From: Pseudoscleropodium purum
Taxonomy: Eukaryota > Streptophyta > Bryopsida > Hypnales > Brachytheciaceae
Assembly (NCBI GenBank): GCA_963969395.1
Contig: OZ017797.1
Location: 10,106,001-10,170,000, forward strand
Reading direction: 5' to 3'
Length of the DNA: 64,000 bases
The notes beneath the pieces were generated by a model. It made no database searches. It saw only the letters and a list, made by a program, of their open reading frames with translations, and was not told where the DNA came from. Position 1 is the first letter of the stretch, and each line of letters opens with the position of its first letter. Made by a program: the position numbers and the translations under genes. Shown here piece after piece: positions 13,800 through 25,100 of this stretch.

Positions 13800-13930
13800 A
13801 CCTAAGTATTTGGGTGGTTTAGTGGTTGGAACCTTGAACCTACAAATATGATGTTCAAGGTTTGAATCCCCTTGGAGGCACCCGCTCATGTGGCAAGTGA
13901 CTTACGTGACCTTTGCCCAAAACAACAGAA
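13800..13930 (+). mobile_element. tRNA-derived SINE head (A and B boxes)
   Basis: TGGTTTAGTGG at 13815-13825 fits the RNA polymerase III A box TRGYNNARNNG exactly. GGTTTGAATCC at 13859-13869 fits a B box. Their spacing is as in tRNA genes, but the region does not fold into a normal tRNA cloverleaf by inspection. This points to a SINE rather than a tRNA gene. The 3' end is not resolved. Confidence 0.55.
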
Positions 13931-14046
13931 AAAATCAATAGATTTCAATTTGATTTTGTCCAAAACAACACCTCTAAAATGACTAAATCATTCAACAAAT
14001 TTGAATTGAAATTTTGTTGTAATTGGTCATGAATTTTCTAGTAGTG

Positions 14047-17000
14047 GAAGTTGTGAAAATTTCAAACTTTTTGTAGCAATTTCAAATGCATGAATCTCTA
14101 CAAAAAGATTTGAAGTGTTTGGATATTTTAGTATTTTAATATTTTATTGCAATTTGAATTTGGATCCTATTACCATAGTGCAATGATTTTCCATTTATAG
14201 AATGATATGGAATTTTATTTTATTTGAATATTCTATATCACAACATACACCTATAGTGAACTTTTCAAATTTTATGAGTTCATTTTTTTATTTGATATGA
14301 ATTTTCTTTACTCTTTCTACAAAAATTTATGGTAATTTCAAATTTGCACAAAAAATTCTAAAATTTTCATGTTATATAGAATAGATGTAATTTCATCTTT
14401 AGAAAAAAGACTTAATCAAATTTTTTTACTTATTGTGACAAAATAATGCATAAAGTAAAGAAGTTTGAAGTTTGAGAGTATAGTCATAGGTTTTGTTCCT
14501 CCATGATTAACCTTGTAAGGACATTGCGAACCACTCTAGTCTGATATATGATTTCACTATTAATTATAGAAAAAGAAAATGCACCTATAGACTCAAGAAT
14601 TGGAAAATTTGGGTGACTAGCTTTATTATAGGGATTCACTCCTTACAAGGTTAAGTAGCTATTGGGCCAACTTTTCAAGTTCTCTTTCAATGCATAATTA
14701 TTGCTCAAAAACAAGGTTCCCCCCTTGTTCTTAGAAACTAGAAGGTTCCTTTAAGATAGCACTACGGACCTATACTACCTAGTAGAATATCAAACTTGGC
14801 TATGAAGGTTGGCAAAATTAATAGAAAACTAAAAGTTTAATTGTTTTTTTGGAAATTATTTTGTGGAAGTTGGAAAACAAATAAAATAATGTTGTAAATG
14901 CCTAAATATAAAAAAATGGGGTGAAATGGTAAAATTCAAGTCATCTAATGTTAAAAAATTTATAGTTTAATTTTTATTAAAGTAGTACATGCACAATTAA
15001 ATATCACAATATTTTTGTTTGGTGATATTAAGGACTAACTTCATTGATATGTTGTGAGTGGGAATGGAGAAGAAGTTTTTTCTATAGTAAAGTTCATTGT
15101 TCTTCTTCAATCCTTAAAGGATGTGGGATATTTGAAGCAAGGTGGGAGCTCAAAGTAAAAATGAAATAAGTGTGTTCACACTAGAACTTTAAATCTCATT
15201 TAATCAAGCATTGTAAATCAATTTTTTTCAAAATGTGGTCATTTTTAAAATGCAAAAAATAAAATTGAATTTCACCTCCAAAAATCTTTTTGTGATAGAA
15301 AGTTATTGAGGTTTAAAGTTTAGTTTTTAAAACAATCATTGCATTATTTTGACTTGACAATGAATAGTTGAACTCTTTCATGTCTTAATCTATAGATTCC
15401 ATATGGATTGTTGTACATCCTACCTCCCTACTCTTCACTAATCAAATGTTAAGTAGATTGTAAAGATATGTAGGATGTAGATGACAAAGTGGCTACACAT
15501 AAGACACTAGAATTTTGAAAAAATGAAAAATTCATTTATTTGTTTATTAATTTTAGAAATGCCTATTGAACTATTTTTTCTAACTTTAATTAATTATTTG
15601 GCATGAAATGTTGACCTCAAAAGTTGGATAAGATAGAGTTATTATAATAAACTAATCAAATGACATAAGATCAATGAAATTTTCAACCAATTCTTATATA
15701 ACTTTTGTTTGGGAGTGTTTTTAAATAGATAAAAGATATTTAGCATTGGTAACAAGGTGTTCATTTGTTAACCCCTTAAGTTCTATGACTATGTTTTCAT
15801 CAAAGAAGCTCAAAAATTTCCATTTTTAGTACAAGTAGCAAATTTTTGAAATTTTTTTTTTTGACATATGTAATTGTATGATCTTGTATTGTGTGGTATC
15901 AGAAATATGAAGTAAAAATTTCAAACATTTTCACCGTGTGGATTGCAAGATGTAAGCATTTAAATTTACTAAAATCATTTCTTTTCCCTTGCAAAAAGCT
16001 AGGTAGCTGTACTTCAAAAGTTCACTTTTCTATAAAAAATGTCCAAATGATGGTGCTTCTTTGGAATCTTTTTTCTAGACAAGTTTTCCATATGCTTGAA
16101 AAATTTCAGATCATTTGGAATTGTACAACATATAGGAAAAAATAGTAAGTAGGTAGTAGTAAACAATGATTCAAAATACTAAATTATTAAGAATTAAAAT
16201 GTGGAATTGAAAAATGACAATCCCAATGGTTGATATGTTGTAATAAACAATTTACATCCTAGGATTTTAATTCTTTTAAAAAATATTGAAAATTGGATAA
16301 GATAAAACATTTCAAAGTTTATTTTAGAGTAGGGAATCCATAACTTATTACTTGCAAACAAAAAATCCTCATAACTTTTGACTCATTGATCAAAATGGAA
16401 TGATTCAAAGCTTTCCTTGCATTAGAAAAAATATAAACCTTGTAGAGGGTTGTTAAGGATTCATTTTTCAATCCCTTGTAGTGCAAGTATAAAAAAATAA
16501 AAAAATAATTCATCATTAAAATAATAATTTTTATATTTAAAAATGAATTAAAAATAATAATTTTATGTGGTGCTGATTTGGCACAAGTAGGGCCACATCA
16601 GCAATGTTCATTAAAAAATAAAAAACATTTCAATTGCTCTCTAATTGCACTAGGGGGATTCAAAACTCGCAACCCTTTCGAGGGCTCAAATTATTTACTA
16701 ATGTTTATATAAGTCTAGAAAACCAATTTCAAATTTTGGTTTCTAAAAAAAATAATTTTTCTTATTAGCCCAAACTGCCCAATTATGAAAAAAAAATGTA
16801 ACATATTAGGCTATAATTTTTTACTCCTATTTTCAAATGTCATGAAATTTGTTGCATTTGAAAGATATTCCTTGTCCACAGCTTCTATTAAAATTTCAGT
16901 CAAAAATATTGAAGTTTGTGGTTACAAGTACCAAAAAATGTAGGTCAATCCTTTAGGGGTTAACATAGAGAATATAATTGAAGGATAAAGAAGACTATTG

Positions 17001-19016
17001 TTATGTAATTGATGCAAACATTTCCTTGTTGTAGAATGCTACTTGTTTCACATGCTCTTTGATTGCATGATGGCAGTTAATCTTTTCCAATTTACTTGTT
17101 TGTTGAATTTTTAGTTTTCTGAAAATTATGAAAAATACTACCTATGCTTTGGTGTGTAAGAGGAGCTTCACTCTAGTAGTGTTGAATAATGTTATACAAG
17201 TTTTATCATTAATAGATTTTGAATTGCATTGGAAGGTTGTGAGTTCCTTGAGGTTTTTAGACCCTAGGAACTCACTGCACTTGCTATTTGATGTGTCATA
17301 GTGACTGCCACATCATTAAAAAAAATTTAAAGCATTTTTTTGAATTTTTTTTCATTCTAAAATTTAAAAAAAAAATAACAACGGCCGTTTCCTGACTATT
17401 GGGAGAACAGTGATGGAAATGGCTTTGAAATGACCTTCCCAATCCCTTGAAAATCTTCTAATGTTTTTTAAGAAGATAATTTATCAATGTCATATCTTCA
17501 AACCAAAATTTATAGGTGTATTTACCAAATTTCAAATGATAGAGATGATGAAAGTATACAATCTAAGAGGATGATGAATGTTTTTAAGAGCTTTTTGTAA
17601 AAACTTCACAAATTAAATGAAGTACATCCAAGTATGTTGAAGAAGTTTTGTTAAGCTATTTTCATAATTGCAATTTTTTTGGTCATTAGTTACTTCATGA
17701 GTTTTGTGCAAGGTTCTTGGAATCAATTCATTTAGAAATTAAATAAAAAAAGAAGCTTGCAAAAATGAAGATTTATTTTAAATTCTTTGCATGGCATAAT
17801 TCATTTGCCTAAACAATTTGCATGTCTACATCCCCCTTTCTACCATTCTTTTAAAGTTAATTTTTTTTAAATATGCTCATTAGATTCTAATATTGATTGT
17901 AAATAAAAAAGTCTTTGCAAAATAATTTTTTAACTTGACAAAAACTAAAAAAAATTTGCCAATATTTTGTATTATTTATTTTTTGTCCATGCAAAAATAA
18001 ATTCCAAAATGAATTTCTAAAGTATTTGGTATTCTTTTTCAAAATTACTTAGTGCCAACCTTGATAATTGGTCACAATACTCTCAAACCTCTTTATTGTG
18101 ATCTTCTCTACAATCTCTACAATAACATTATAAAATAAATTGCACACCTCTTGATACAATATTGTTGATTCACTTGTAACACATTCAAAAGATGCATTAG
18201 AGGATTTCTGGGCTCAGGGAGGGCCGCTTCAAGCAGGTGCATTGAGAACTACCCTCCTCTGTAGTTTCAGGGAATGGTTGTTCCCAACAAAATAAATTTC
18301 AAAACAAAACAAAAATTTACTCTTGAAATGCAGAAAAAATAGAAAAAAATTATTTTTTTTGGACGTGGCGGTTGCTATGCCATGTCAGCAAACTACCGTA
18401 GCCCCCTATGGGACTATTCCCACAATGTGGGAACCCACAGCCCTACCGGAGGTGAAAAAATCTTCTAATGGCATAGTGAAGAAGCCAAGATCCACTAAGG
18501 TAGGATGCTCTAAAAGTGAACTTAGTTCAAAACTGACTATTAAAGCAAAGGTACATTTTACTTACTTCAATGCACCAATAGTGTACATTTCAAGAGGTGG
18601 TTGCTTATATTGACCAACACGTTTAAACTTCATAAATTATCTAGAACTAATTCTAGAAAGGTCCAAAAGTATAAAATGTCTTGAATTAGATGCCAATTCT
18701 ATTTTTTTTTGTATAAAAATTTATTGAAAACTATTTCAAAGAGTTCAACTTTCCTCCAAATGCAATTATCTCTTAAAAAATCACTTTACAAGTTGCTTTA
18801 AGAGTAGAACTACCTTATGGTCAAATTAAAGAGGTATGAGTGTATCTTTCATGCTCTTTTGTAAACAATTAGAATTACATCCATTGAAGGCCACTTCACA
18901 CTACAACCATCCAAGTCGAGAGGCCGTGGAATTGAATGACCAAACTTTATTGAAAGTTCAAAGAAATGAGTAATAAATAGGCAATAAAATATAGGAATTA
19001 ATTGGAGCCTTTGACT
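14047..19016. other. Gene-free AT-rich DNA
   Basis: No gene is supported. A possible degenerate SINE on the minus strand lies near 16640-16700 (gggggattcaaaact and flanking gccacatcagc motifs). The motif gccacatca or its near-complement recurs near 16590, 17310, 18375 and 61465, apparently as a shared part of old repeats. The 18.5 kb repeat copy is listed separately. Confidence 0.5.
18490..18770 (+). repeat. Dispersed repeat, copy 2 (partner near 10.6 kb)
   Basis: Same orientation as the copy at 10630-10960, sharing aaggtagga, tctaaaag, gtacattt, aagaggtgg and the tagatgccaattcta block in the same order. Diverged; no terminal structure or target duplication could be set. Confidence 0.55.
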
Positions 19017-19017
19017 A

Positions 19018-19222
19018 GCCATAGTGTGAAGCTTTCAAAGGCCAAGCCTAAAGTCCAAATCCTTGACAATGAATTTCCATGGCCTTTGAATGTGGATGGC
19101 CATAGTGTGAAGCTTCCCAAAGCCAAGCCTAAAGTCCAAACTCTTAGCCATAAATTCCTTGCGGCCTCTTGATTTGGATGGCCATAATGTGAAGTTTCCA
19201 AAGCTAAGTCTAAAGTCCAAAC
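19018..19222. repeat. Tandem repeat, about 2.5 units of 81-82 bp
   Basis: Units begin at 19018, 19099 and 19181, each with gccata.tgtgaag, followed by aag.ctaaagtccaaa. The third unit is partial. On the minus strand the repeat yields a repeated reading frame (DFRL.F motif), but this is a by-product of the tandem array and not evidence for a gene. Confidence 0.85.
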
Positions 19223-19794
19223 CCATGTCAATATAATGATTGAGATCTTAGCAATTTTTTACAACCTTTTGACCAAGGCTTTTTTTTGGCTTAATAGTGC
19301 CAAATTGCACTAGAAAAAAACAATTTGGCTAAAAAATGACAAAAAATAATGAAGTTTTTTTGCCAAAAAACTTCAAATTGAAAAAAATATTTTAGATGGA
19401 ATAGCTAAATTGTACATGAAAACAAAATCATGGATATCTGATATATGCTAGTGTGATATTTTCTATCCAATATGTTGATGAATGTTGAAATTTAGAGCAT
19501 TATTGTAACATTTTATATTGCCACTTTGGCACTTCATAAAAAATGAAAAATGTCTTGCTCTTGACCATAATTTGGGTTTCTATTTCTAGCCAATCCAAAC
19601 TTCTTTTAAGCGTCTATTGCCATGTAGGCAATTTATTGTCATATAGATAGTTGGAAGGCAATGACCTTTTAACTATGACCTAGCGTGAAGGATTTAGAGG
19701 CTACACTCTTGTAGAACCCCATCGTCCTCCATTTTCATAGTATAGGTTGCTCTATTTTCAATCATAGCTCTCTTTACATTACAGCTCACATATA

Positions 19795-19822
19795 GTAGGA
19801 CCTGTAGGACCTATAGGACCTG
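19795..19822. repeat. Short tandem repeat, 3 x 10 bp (taggacctgt-like)
   Basis: Three head-to-tail near-identical copies of taggacct(g/a)(t/c), seen directly. Confidence 0.8.
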
Positions 19823-20244
19823 CATATTTGTCTAAGAAGTATACATTGAAAGTATAGAATGATCATGGCATGTACATAATTATCACTAACATCAATTTTG
19901 TAACTAGCCTATGGTCGAAATTACAACGGCCTACATAACAAGAATAGGTTGCAAAGAATCTTCAAGAAAGAAATTCAAAATAATTTCAATTTGAACCAAA
20001 AAAATCTAAATTTTTTTTGGATCCTTCTTAAATCAATTTCCCTACACGGAAAAAATATTTCCATGAATATACCCATCCAGTAGCTGTGCTGAATTCCTTA
20101 AGTGGTCGGAAATGGGTCGTCATCCCATATTGTGAAGTGGCGTTGAACCTCAATAGAAAATATTCTCCTCTCACCGCAATGAGCTCGCATTTCTGCGAAA
20201 TTTCGCTTAAAACCCCCAGACCTGCTCCCCGATCAAAACGCCGA

Positions 20245-20300
20245 AAACCCACACTAAAATCAAACCCACACTAAAAATCAAACCCACACTAAAACTAAAA
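20245..20300. repeat. Short tandem repeat, 3 x about 17 bp, in the ABC1K upstream region
   Basis: Three copies of an aacccacactaaaa unit lie just upstream of the GC-rich leader of the ABC1K gene. A promoter role is possible but not shown. Confidence 0.75.
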
Positions 20301-22125
20301 ACGGTAATACCCCCACGGCCCTAACCCCGTGCTTCCGGCGGCGGGTAGAAGACACCGCTCGTGACTTTGAATCTCCGTTGCAAGCTGAGTCTTCAGAAGT
20401 CTTCCCTTCTTCCCATTGCTGATTAGTGGTCGTGGTTGTTGTCGGAGTTGATCTTGGAGGTCAACAGCAAGGGCGGGCCCAGGCCCTCAGGGTGGTTGAG
20501 AAAGCTTGAGGAAGCAACGGCGATGGTGAGGAAGAAGAACACGAGCAGGCAGTCGAATGTTCCACACTGTTAACTAAGAAGTCGGAGAACAGAGGACCGA
20601 GCTTTTTGCGGATGATGATGGTGATGGATCGCTGCTTTTGCGGTTGCTTCCTGTGGACAGACGTCATACAAGCTTTTCACTGAGTGAGTGGCGATTGCGC
20701 ATTTGCGCACTAACTCCTCGACTTGTCGTGTCGCATTTCGGACCAGCGAAAGAGAAGGAGAAAGAACCGACCGACACTTACACTTTGGAGCTTTGAGGTT
20801 TGGGAAGCAATTCGGTCCACCGTTTGCTTGCCGTTTGGTGGATTGGAATTGCATGCGGCAAGGGAGGTGGCAGCGTCAGGGATTCAGGGTTTGGAACAGG
20901 TAAGAGACAAGTGCGGATTTTGGAGGTTGTAGAAGGTCAGATCTAGGCATGTTATAGTGTTGTGTGGTGACTGCGCGGGAATTTGATTGAATTTCGACCG
21001 AAGGAGTAGGAACTTGGAATACAGAGTACACGAGACTTAACGGATGAGTTAGCTACGTTTGCAATCGTTTGGCTGCCGTTTGCGACTTACTAGTAACGAC
21101 CGTTTCGGTTTTTCTTGGGTGGTACGCTGGTATTCGTTTGCGATTTTGTTGAGAATCGGTATTTTAAACCTTTTTTTTACGGGTTTTAATGCAATTTAAA
21201 GGTTTCAGGTGAAATTCAGTTGATGAAGTACCAATTTTGTGGGAGAATCGCTCGAGTCCGGTTGTATAGTTTTTAGGTTAAGAGATTGTGGGATTCTCGT
21301 GTGGTTCGCGCAAGCCTCTCAATCTATCATGCTTGGTTAATTTTCGTTGGCCTGTGGTCGGGGGCTGGGAAGAGTTGAGGTGGAGTGCGAGGCACGTGTG
21401 GAAATTTTGGGGTTTTTAGGGGGCAGATCTAGGCATTTCGGTAGGGATTACTGACTTTGTGCAGTTCATGGGAGTAGTCTGTTCGGTGAAGACTGCGCCG
21501 GCATTTGATCGAATTTTGAGGGAAGGAGAAGTGCTCATTGGAGCAGACTAGAGTTAGTGGATGAGGGAGCTGCGGTTCAATCTTTTGGCTGCCGTTTGCG
21601 GCCTATTAACGCCCGTTTCGGTTTAACTTGGGTGATGTTTGCATTCTTGAGTAAAGTTTTGGCGATTTTGTTCAGAATCGGCATGTTTGACCTTTGCATC
21701 GGGGTTTTGATGCGATTTTAGATTTCCAGACGAAACGCCTTCAACGAGGTTACATCTCTGTTGAGGAGATCTCTTTAATCTGGTCATTTCGTTTTTAGGT
21801 CAAAAGATTGTAATAATCTCATGAATCTCCGAATTGGCCCTGCCCGGGGTTTTATCTTTGGTTGTCAAATTTTGCGGAGTTTCTTCACAATTTTTTGTCC
21901 ATTTTGTAGGACTTTGAGTTATTAGTGAGCGTAATTTAGGATCGTTTGACCGACGAGTCTAATTTCCTGGGAATCATTGGATGAGGTTTAGAGTACTTTC
22001 TGAGATTCTTGCCGTGCATGGCTTATTTATGGGTTCCCACTCTCCTGTGTGTTGACGCGAGGACCACTTTCCAAGAGCCATACTTTATTGACGTGTTATG
22101 AACTGAACAATCGTTATTGTGAACC
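20300..22125 (+). promoter_or_regulatory. GC-richer promoter/leader region of the ABC1K gene, probable long 5' UTR intron
   Basis: Composition shifts from AT-rich to balanced at about 20300. A strong splice donor (AACAG|GTAAGAG) lies at about 20899, and a good acceptor (ccatgcag|agt) at about 22130. A 5' UTR intron of about 1.2 kb is therefore likely. If that intron is real, the ATG at 22126 falls inside it and translation would start at the in-frame ATG at 22255. Most of the interval consists of two diverged tandem copies (listed separately). Confidence 0.5.
20900..21830 (+). repeat. Diverged tandem duplication (about 490-520 bp units) in the ABC1K leader
   Basis: Unit 1 (about 20900-21320) and unit 2 (about 21400-21830) share, in order: gtg.gga.attttgg, cagatctaggcat (20938 and 21424), ggctgccgtttgcg (21071 and 21587), cgtttcggttt, gcgattttgtt.agaatcgg and tttttaggt.aa.agattg. 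Offsets of 486 to 522 bases show indels since duplication. The second copy directly follows the first. Confidence 0.75.
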
Positions 22126-25100
22126 ATGCAGAGTATTCAGAGAAGTTCGGAGCAGCCCGGTTCCCCACGGGACATTCCTCTAAACGATTGGGTGGTGATT
22201 TTATTTCAAGGCTGGAACGCTTCGGAGTTCGTTTCCACACTAGTTGAAGGTGTAATGGGATGGGGCAGGCAGATACGTGTGTTCTTTGTCGCATTGATCG
22301 TCTTCCTCGAGTACAGGGTAAGTCTCTCTTCCTTGCGTGCCCCAGATTGTTTTTATCTGGTTCCTACGTATATCAGTACGAGTAAATGATAAATTTCTTG
22401 AATACCCTGATGTCAACGAGCTTAATGTAGTAGCTTATGGGAATATTGGTCTCGCCGATGTGAATATGTTGTTGCTAACAAGGAACGGGACCTGTTTAGG
22501 GATTCTTTTTGGCCATTTTGATTCGCAACTGAGCCACTTCGTCGAGATGCTCCACCTAGTAGATGTGAATCTGATTTTCTTGATTTTTAGAGTGGTAGAA
22601 TTTATCATTATCATGTGATGTCTGATGCATGTTATTGTCTGAGTAACTAAAAGTTTCATCGAGTAGAAGGAATTATCATCGACGAGGAGGGTACATTCTA
22701 TGATGACTTACATTCCAAGCTATGCGTGGTAACGTGCAGTGGGTGCAGAAGAGAGAAAAATGGGCTAAGAGCGCGGCTGCTCGTAGTCGAGCAAGCAAGC
22801 TATGGGAAAAGGCACACGAACGCAATGCCAAACGTGTGTATAATGCCATAGTAGGTCTCGAGGGCTTGTGGGTGAAGGCGGGTCAGTATTTGTCCACAAG
22901 AGCGGACGTTTTGCCTGAACCATATATTCAAGTTCTTCGCCAGCTTCAAGATTCACTGCCTCCACGTCCTCTGAAGGAGGTTAGTGGAAATGGTTCATTC
23001 TTCTCTAGTTACTGCAAGATTGGAAAGATCAACTTTGGCATGCTTTTGATAGGAAACCGTTGTCATTATCCTGTCATTTGTTACTGGCTTTGTAGCAAGG
23101 TCTACAAGTGCGTTTGTAAACAAGTTCTGAGCATTAATATTGCACCTGCGTCATGAACTTAGTTGTTTATCGTTTTCAGTAGTGAGGGCTAGGTCAAGTG
23201 TTGTCCGAGTTCACGGGAGAGTAAATAATGATGACTTTTAAGGCATTTCATTTGTTCCTGAATCTTCGGTCTGTATTATTATTCTGGAATTGGGAGGGTT
23301 GACGTTTACTTAGTGAATCGTTTGGTTTTATCCAGTTCTTACAGGTGATCGGTCTAATATGTGCGTTGTGCATTATGATGAATGGTTGCTTTCGTCAATC
23401 TTCTGGTACTTCAATTTTCTGATTCTTTTCGTCTCTTGATTTTAGGTTAGTGCAACCATAAAGGAGGAGCTGGGTAAGGACCCTTCGGAGCTTTTTGCCA
23501 CCTTCGATACTACCGCACTTGCAACAGCTTCGGTTAGTCTTCTCGTCTCTTGTCTTCTTTCTAGACGATTGGAGCGTTGTCTTGGTTTTATTCCATTAGC
23601 GCCATACTTTCTGGAAATTGATATCTTTTCCTGAATTCTAGTTAGTCTTGCCTCCTGCAAATGAATAAACGACATTACGCATTATGGCTGCGCAGTTGTT
23701 ACTAAAGTTCGTGCGATCCATTACTGACTCTACAACAGTGCGCGGGGAGACAGGGTAAATCTAGAGTGATTGTTCTTTCTTTTTTAGAAAAAACAGTGTA
23801 AGGTGGCGAGGCATCTATATGCACGAGCTACTAGTTGCTAAATGATGAATTTTGCAGATTGCACAAGTTCACCGAGCTCGTACTAGGGAAGGTGTGGACA
23901 TCGTGGTTAAGGTCCAGCACAAGGGCATAAAAAACATCATATTACAGGTAAAGAGGAAATTATTTATTGCGTATGTACAAGTACTTTCAGTAGAATGAGT
24001 TTCTATGACCACTCAACTTTCAAGTATTACCTTTGAACTGCATTTTGTTCTTGTTATCGAATTAGAATTAGTTGTACTAGAGCAACAATGCATAATAATT
24101 AATGATCATGTTTGCTATGAGTGACTGCCCAGCTTTTTTGAAGTGTTTGAATTACTCAACTACTTTTATGAAAGGCATCCATCGTCTCTCCATTTCTCTG
24201 ATCCAGTTTCGAATATAGTGTTCTTATGCACAGAACTGTGATTACACTTTCTTTCCGATCTCATGACCGTGGGTTGAGCTGGTCGATTGCAGGACTTGAA
24301 GAATGCACGAACCATCGTGCAATGGGTCGCATGGGCTGAACCCGATTATGACTTTGGGCCTGTTATGGATGAATGGTGTAATGAAGTGCCTAAGGAATTG
24401 AACTTCAATTTAGAAGCTGGTACTTTGCATATCAAATTCTCTCGTCCACCTCACTGATTTTTTGGTCTCAGGCTGACATGAACAACACCTTTTATATCAC
24501 AATGAACTTCCTGTGAGATGAAACCTTGTCCTAGTGTCTTTTTCTTAATGTTTTACTCCAGAATTTTGTTAAAGCATATTTGGATTGCAAGGAATCTTGC
24601 CCTCTTGGAATTCATTGATCTGTTCATTGATTGCAAGAATATGATTTGCTGTTGTTATATTTCCGTGCCACTGACGTGCTTGAGTGCGTTCTTGGCTGTA
24701 GAGAACACGCGGAAGGTGGCAAAGAATTTAGATTACAACAATAAAGAAGTATCTGCCGAGCTGTCCAAGAGTCACGTGGATGTGTTGGTGCCAGAGATTT
24801 TGCAGGTAGTTACTCTCCTAGGGAGGGACCGAATAGTAACTTTGATGAATTACATATGTTCATCCCTCAAATTTGTAGTATCAACCGTTTACTTTGTGAA
24901 TTTGAATCTATTTTTGAATCTTTAGATCATACATGGTAATTCAGTTTGCATTGGCAATTAATTGCTCTGTTTCTCCTCCCTGATTCGAAGTAATTAGAAT
25001 ACATCTTTCTTTTGTTAGAACGTTACGTCCCATCCAGCTTACATGATTTTGAGAACCGACTGGTGCTCACGTTGCTGATGTGAGAGAATGTGGCAGTCAA

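Larger units (their letters stand above)
13113..14046. mobile_element. CACTA-type non-autonomous element with internal fold-back arms
   Basis: Both ends carry the perfect 12-base inverted terminus CACTACTAGAAA, extended by a looser match (gcacgacca / ttcatgacca). CACTACTAGAAA-type ends are the hallmark of plant CACTA (En/Spm) DNA transposons. The body is 934 bp with no coding frame. A large inverted repeat occupies the middle (arms about 13383-13533 and 13580-13731). The expected 3-base target duplication is not visible (cac versus gaa), so the insertion is old or has been rearranged. A SINE-like tRNA head is nested at about 13800-13930. Confidence 0.7.

Noticed and set aside
19035..19226. 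Minus-strand frames with repeated DFRLxF motif as a possible repeat protein
   Set aside because: They are fully explained by the underlying 81-82 bp tandem repeat; no start context or transcript evidence.
20570..20932. Several overlapping frames on both strands in the ABC1K leader
   Set aside because: The region is GC-richer leader/promoter DNA; frames on both strands overlap and none fits a family. A splice donor at about 20899 fits a non-coding first exon better.
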